DNA of 64,000 bases from Maribacter sp. 1_MG-2023 (GTDB lineage: Bacteria > Bacteroidota > Bacteroidia > Flavobacteriales > Flavobacteriaceae), in NCBI RefSeq assembly GCF_030547005.1, contig NZ_JAUOPN010000002.1, forward strand, positions 186,001 to 250,000. Reading direction: 5' to 3'. A model generated the notes under the pieces. The model was given only the letters and a program-made list of their open reading frames with translations. It was not told the DNA's origin and searched no databases. Made by a program: the position numbers and the translations under genes. Shown here piece after piece: positions 62,662 to 64,000 of this stretch (position 1 is its first letter; the number at the start of each line of letters is the position of its first letter).

Positions 62662-63735
62662 TTAAAATAATTTTAATTGTCCATCCTTATAAGATTCATG
62701 CAGAGTAGTATTTAGCTTTGGGAATGTTTTGCCTTCAAAATATTTACGCTTTGCCAAACGTACCATATCATGAATTTGCGTGGCTATTATACCGTCACCC
62801 CTACTTCTTAAACCAAACCTGCTGTCGTTTAGTCTACCACCATGGCATTCTTGAATTTGATGCAATACCTTCTCTGCTTTGTCGGGCAACGTTTTGTGGA
62901 TCCAATCTGTAAATATTTCACCTATTGCTCCGTTTAGTCTAACTACGGTAAATGCCATAGATAAAGCACCATTTTCTGAAACCGCTTTAGCCAAGTTCAA
63001 AATCTCGTGACTATTAATACCGGGTATAATGGGTGCTAGCATTGCATTTACAGGAATTCCATTCTCAGATAATACACGTATAGCTTCTAGTCGTTTCTTA
63101 ATGGTGGTAGTTCTAGGTTCTAATATTCTTCTTGTTTCTTCGGATAAAGAAGTGACAGAAATGTTGACTCCGATTAATCCGTATTCATTCAATTCTTTTA
63201 GAATATCTAAATCACGCAAAATCAAAGCGTTTTTGGTTATAATACCTACCGGATGCCTATATTTCAAAAAAATCTCTAAGCATTTACGGGTTATTTCAAA
63301 TTCTTGCTCTGCAGGCTGATAACAATCTGTATTACCAGAAAGCACAATTGTACTCGGCTTCCAGCTTTTACTTCTTAATTTAGCTTCTAACAGTTTGGGC
63401 GCATCGTGTTTTACCAAAATTTTTCGCTCAAAATCTAATCCTGCACTATAACCCCAAAATTCATGAGCATTTCTAGCATAGCAGTAAATACAACCATGCT
63501 CACAACCTTGGTACATATTCATAGAATAACTCATACCCACATCTGGACTAGTTACTTTATTAACTATCGTTTTTGGAAAAATAGGAAGATATTGGGTCTT
63601 ATTTCTATCGGCAACTTCGCCTTCTACTCGGCAGAATTCGAGAAAATCATCTCTAGTTTCATAACTATAAGCAGAAAATTTATTGCTGGTATTTTTTTGG
63701 GCTCCTCTTCCTTTAACCGAAGAATTAGAATTCAT
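62662..63735 (-). CDS. PA0069-family radical SAM protein
   Basis: This 357-residue protein has the radical SAM cluster motif C-x3-C-x2-C (C78, C82, C85 in QGCEHGCIYCYAR) after the MYQGCEHGC hallmark of PA0069/SplB-like proteins. Further conserved pieces are LSGNTDCYQPAEQEFEITRKCLEI and PVNAMLAPIIPGIN. The family is related to spore photoproduct lyase, but its substrate is unknown. It has a clear -7 element upstream and is monocistronic. Confidence 0.92.
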   Translation of the reverse strand: MNSNSSVKGRGAQKNTSNKFSAYSYETRDDFLEFCRVEGEVADRNKTQYLPIFPKTIVNKVTSPDVGMSYSMNMYQGCEHGCIYCYARNAHEFWGYSAGLDFERKILVKHDAPKLLEAKLRSKSWKPSTIVLSGNTDCYQPAEQEFEITRKCLEIFLKYRHPVGIITKNALILRDLDILKELNEYGLIGVNISVTSLSEETRRILEPRTTTIKKRLEAIRVLSENGIPVNAMLAPIIPGINSHEILNLAKAVSENGALSMAFTVVRLNGAIGEIFTDWIHKTLPDKAEKVLHQIQECHGGRLNDSRFGLRSRGDGIIATQIHDMVRLAKRKYFEGKTFPKLNTTLHESYKDGQLKLF

Positions 63736-63753
63736 TAATATTAGGATTTAATC

Positions 63754-63761
63754 CAAAAATA
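63754..63761 (-). promoter_or_regulatory. -7 promoter element for the radical SAM gene
   Basis: On the minus strand TATTTTTG matches TAnnTTTG exactly, 18 nt before the ATG at 63735. Confidence 0.5.
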
Positions 63762-63785
63762 TGGAATATGTCCTATATATTATAA

Positions 63786-64000
63786 TTATTTAACACCCAC
63801 TTGAACCAATTGTTTTTTTGTGCCTCTTTTAGCGTAGAACCTTAATTCATCGTTCTGGTGGTCAATGTATGGTACAGATACCATTAATGGCAAGCGAGCT
63901 TCGGTATCATCAATTACCTTATTGTATTTCATATGTCCGTTTTCGTCTAAACGAATTAAGAATACATTTCTGTTTCTGCTTAAACCTTGTTTGAACATGA
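63786..64000 (-). CDS. C-terminal part of an unidentified protein (cut by the window edge)
   Basis: The frame is open to the end of the window. The visible 70 or so residues (NVFLIRLDENGHMKYNKVIDD, then RLPLMVSVPYIDHQNDELRFYAKRG, ending VQVGVK) read like the last beta-rich repeats of a larger exported protein. An ATG occurs at 63998, but the true start is probably outside the window. No family recognised. Confidence 0.6.
   Translation of the reverse strand, partial: MFKQGLSRNRNVFLIRLDENGHMKYNKVIDDTEARLPLMVSVPYIDHQNDELRFYAKRGTKKQLVQVGVK

Noticed and set aside
1-64000. tRNA, rRNA, riboswitch or insertion sequence
   Set aside because: I looked through the gaps and saw no cloverleaf with a CCA-like end, no rRNA-like block, no recognised riboswitch core and no transposase or paired terminal repeats.

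Overview
The window is a 64 kb piece of AT-rich chromosome from a member of the Bacteroidota, most likely a marine Flavobacteriaceae (Maribacter/Zobellia/Arenibacter-like). The evidence is a SusC/SusD pair, many Bacteroidota-type lipoproteins, DUF3078, DUF3109, DUF1080 and PiT-PhoU proteins, LytTR/TPR-kinase signalling, weak or absent Shine-Dalgarno sequences and repeated exact matches to the Bacteroidota -7 promoter element TAnnTTTG. I see no rRNA, tRNA, CRISPR array, insertion sequence or phage genes, and no CxxCH cytochrome motif.

Layout. (1) 301-11908: an outer-membrane uptake cluster of a SusC TonB-dependent transporter, a SusD lipoprotein, a 14-repeat VCBS/UnbV lipoprotein, a lipoprotein of the vanadium haloperoxidase/PAP2 class with an intact active site, and a second VCBS/UnbV protein with a C-terminal membrane anchor. 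(2) 12216-18864: a TetR-regulated RND efflux operon with a clear inverted repeat at its promoter. (3) 18942-30010: mostly housekeeping genes (aspS, a CLC chloride protein with an altered gate, cold-shock protein, tadA, dxs, dgt). (4) 30143-33794: a likely phosphate-regulated segment; a PiT transporter fused to a PhoU-like domain, and a small protein upstream of it, both follow 11-bp-period TAACCTT direct repeats. (5) 33791-35821: yicC-gmk-nadD.

(6) 35954-48593: a carbohydrate locus built around oxidation. It has two DUF1080 (3-keto-disaccharide hydrolase family) lipoproteins, three TIM-barrel isomerase/epimerases, a Gfo/Idh/MocA dehydrogenase, an MFS transporter, and two paralogous FAD/GMC dehydrogenases with 3Fe-4S cysteine spacing, one of them coupled to a Tat-type small subunit. 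This is the gene content expected for a 3-keto-sugar route: oxidise C3 of a glycoside, cleave or eliminate, isomerise, reduce. Several transcripts here start with unusual CAA-repeat leaders.

(7) 48721-53293: two very small look-alike membrane proteins, unknown exported proteins, and a LytTR response regulator with its TPR histidine kinase. (8) 53286-64000: housekeeping and envelope genes (DUF3109, MarC, S41 protease, dCMP deaminase, HupE-like, DjlA-like, bacilliredoxin, plsC, HD hydrolase, GT2 synthase), an NTF2-like gene interrupted by an in-frame stop, a PA0069-type radical SAM protein and a gene cut by the window edge.

My best candidates for something under-described are the SusCD-UnbV-haloperoxidase cluster, the keto-sugar locus with its CAA leaders, and the Pho-box-like repeats.
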